This document shows, one piece after another, positions 63,418 to 64,000 of a stretch of 64,000 nucleotides of DNA. The stretch comes from Meloidogyne chitwoodi. Taxonomy: Eukaryota; Nematoda; Chromadorea; Rhabditida; Meloidogynidae. The DNA is taken from the NCBI GenBank assembly GCA_015183035.1, contig JACZZP010000002.1:1798001-1862000 (forward strand), given 5' to 3'. The notes beneath the pieces are model-generated. The model saw only the letters and a program-made list of their open reading frames with translations, was not told the DNA's origin and ran no database searches. Both the position numbers and the translations under genes were made by a program. Positions within the stretch are counted from its first letter, which is position 1. Every line of letters begins with the position of its first letter.

Positions 63418-63957
63418 TTTATTAAAAATTGAATAAACTGTAAATATGTAATTAAAAAAATAATAGAAAAATAATTTTTGTAAATTATCGACTATCTTTT
63501 TAAAAATAGTTTAAATATAAAATGAATTACCTAATAATTATAGTTAAATTTTCTGATTTAATATTGGAAAAAATTCAAATATTAAAATAAATTTTATTGA
63601 AATAAAGTAAATTTAAATAAACATTTCAGCCAAAAAAAGAAAAACAACAATTTAATTTTTTAAATTAAGAAAGCTATGGGAGAAACAAACTTTTTGTATT
63701 TATTTTATATTCTAAAATTCATGTTCTTCGTTAACTCCTTCATGATCAATAATATAATTTGCAACATCTATAGAAATTTTAAATTTTTCAGTATCCTAAG
63801 TAAAAAAACTTCAAAAATAATTAATCTTAAAACAAAAAAATTAATATTATTTGCGAAGAATAATATTTTAGATAATTTAATAATATTTGTTTTTAATTCT
63901 AATGAAAATATTTTAAATTAAAAATAAATAGAAATTTCAAAGCCAAATTCATCTTCC
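63418..63957. other. AT-rich spacer before the terminal minisatellite
   Basis: No credible gene. An 81-codon frame at 63676-63921 (MGETNFLYLFYILKFMF) is made of Phe/Ile/Leu/Asn/Lys and has no recognisable feature. Confidence 0.45.
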
Positions 63958-63959
63958 AA

Positions 63960-64000
63960 TGTCAGTAACCCTAGTGGAACAAAACGTCAGTCGCCCTAGT
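63960..64000 (+). repeat. Start of a 25-bp minisatellite array cut by the window end
   Basis: Contains TGTCAGTAACCCTAGTGG, AACAAAACGTCAGTCGCC and CTAGT, the same unit and phase as the array at 7350-8156. The array probably continues beyond the window. Confidence 0.9.

Noticed and set aside
63676..63921. 81-codon frame near the right end
   Set aside because: The composition is Phe/Ile/Lys/Asn only, with no motif or splice context, so it is likely chance.

Overview
This window looks like nuclear DNA of a plant-parasitic nematode, most likely a root-knot nematode (Meloidogyne) or close relative. The evidence is very high A+T content, short 40-100 bp introns with GT...AG borders and T-rich acceptors, nematode-type gene families (patched-related protein, NFI-1, SPV-1-like F-BAR/RhoGAP, venom-allergen-like CAP protein), and Merlin-type transposon remnants. 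The species assignment is an inference.

Layout. 1.4-5.9 kb (+): patched-related 12-TM protein. 6.3-12.1 kb: a repeat block holding a Merlin DNA transposon remnant with 166-bp terminal inverted repeats, an 0.8-kb minisatellite of 25-bp units, three large foldback (palindromic) elements, and a 98-bp satellite with a built-in hairpin. 12.3-14.5 kb (-): broken, unrecognised coding remnants. 14.8-18.9 kb (+): nuclear factor I. 19.9-22.9 kb (-): mitochondrial very-long-chain acyl-CoA dehydrogenase. 23.3-25.0 kb (-): SPOP-type MATH-BTB ubiquitin ligase adaptor. 25.6-27.8 kb (+): a p90 RSK-type kinase that has the N-terminal AGC kinase only. 28.5-30.2 kb (+): a chimeric gene joining a RUN domain to an mRNA-capping RNA triphosphatase domain. 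30.4-37.1 kb: a mosaic of a patched-gene fragment, a decayed coiled-coil gene, a nearly identical partial copy of the RSK gene, and a short patchwork of pieces from at least three neighbouring genes. 37.1-41.4 kb (+): PLEKHM1/Rubicon-type RUN plus zinc-rich RH-domain protein. 44.6-56.4 kb (+): a long F-BAR/C1/RhoGAP gene (SPV-1/ARHGAP29 type). 56.7-58.9 kb (-): rhodopsin-class GPCR. 61.9-62.6 kb (-): venom-allergen-like CAP protein, possibly incomplete. 63.0-63.4 kb: a second Merlin-type remnant. The last 41 bases return to the same 25-bp minisatellite seen at 7.4 kb.

The genes are ordinary, independently transcribed eukaryotic loci and I see no operon logic. The notable biology is structural. 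Between 28 and 41 kb the patched, RSK, RUN/PLEKHM and capping-enzyme genes have exchanged and duplicated pieces, producing a potentially expressed RUN-RNA triphosphatase fusion and several dead fragments. This is either recent template-switching or duplication in the genome, or an assembly artefact, and long reads across the junctions would decide.
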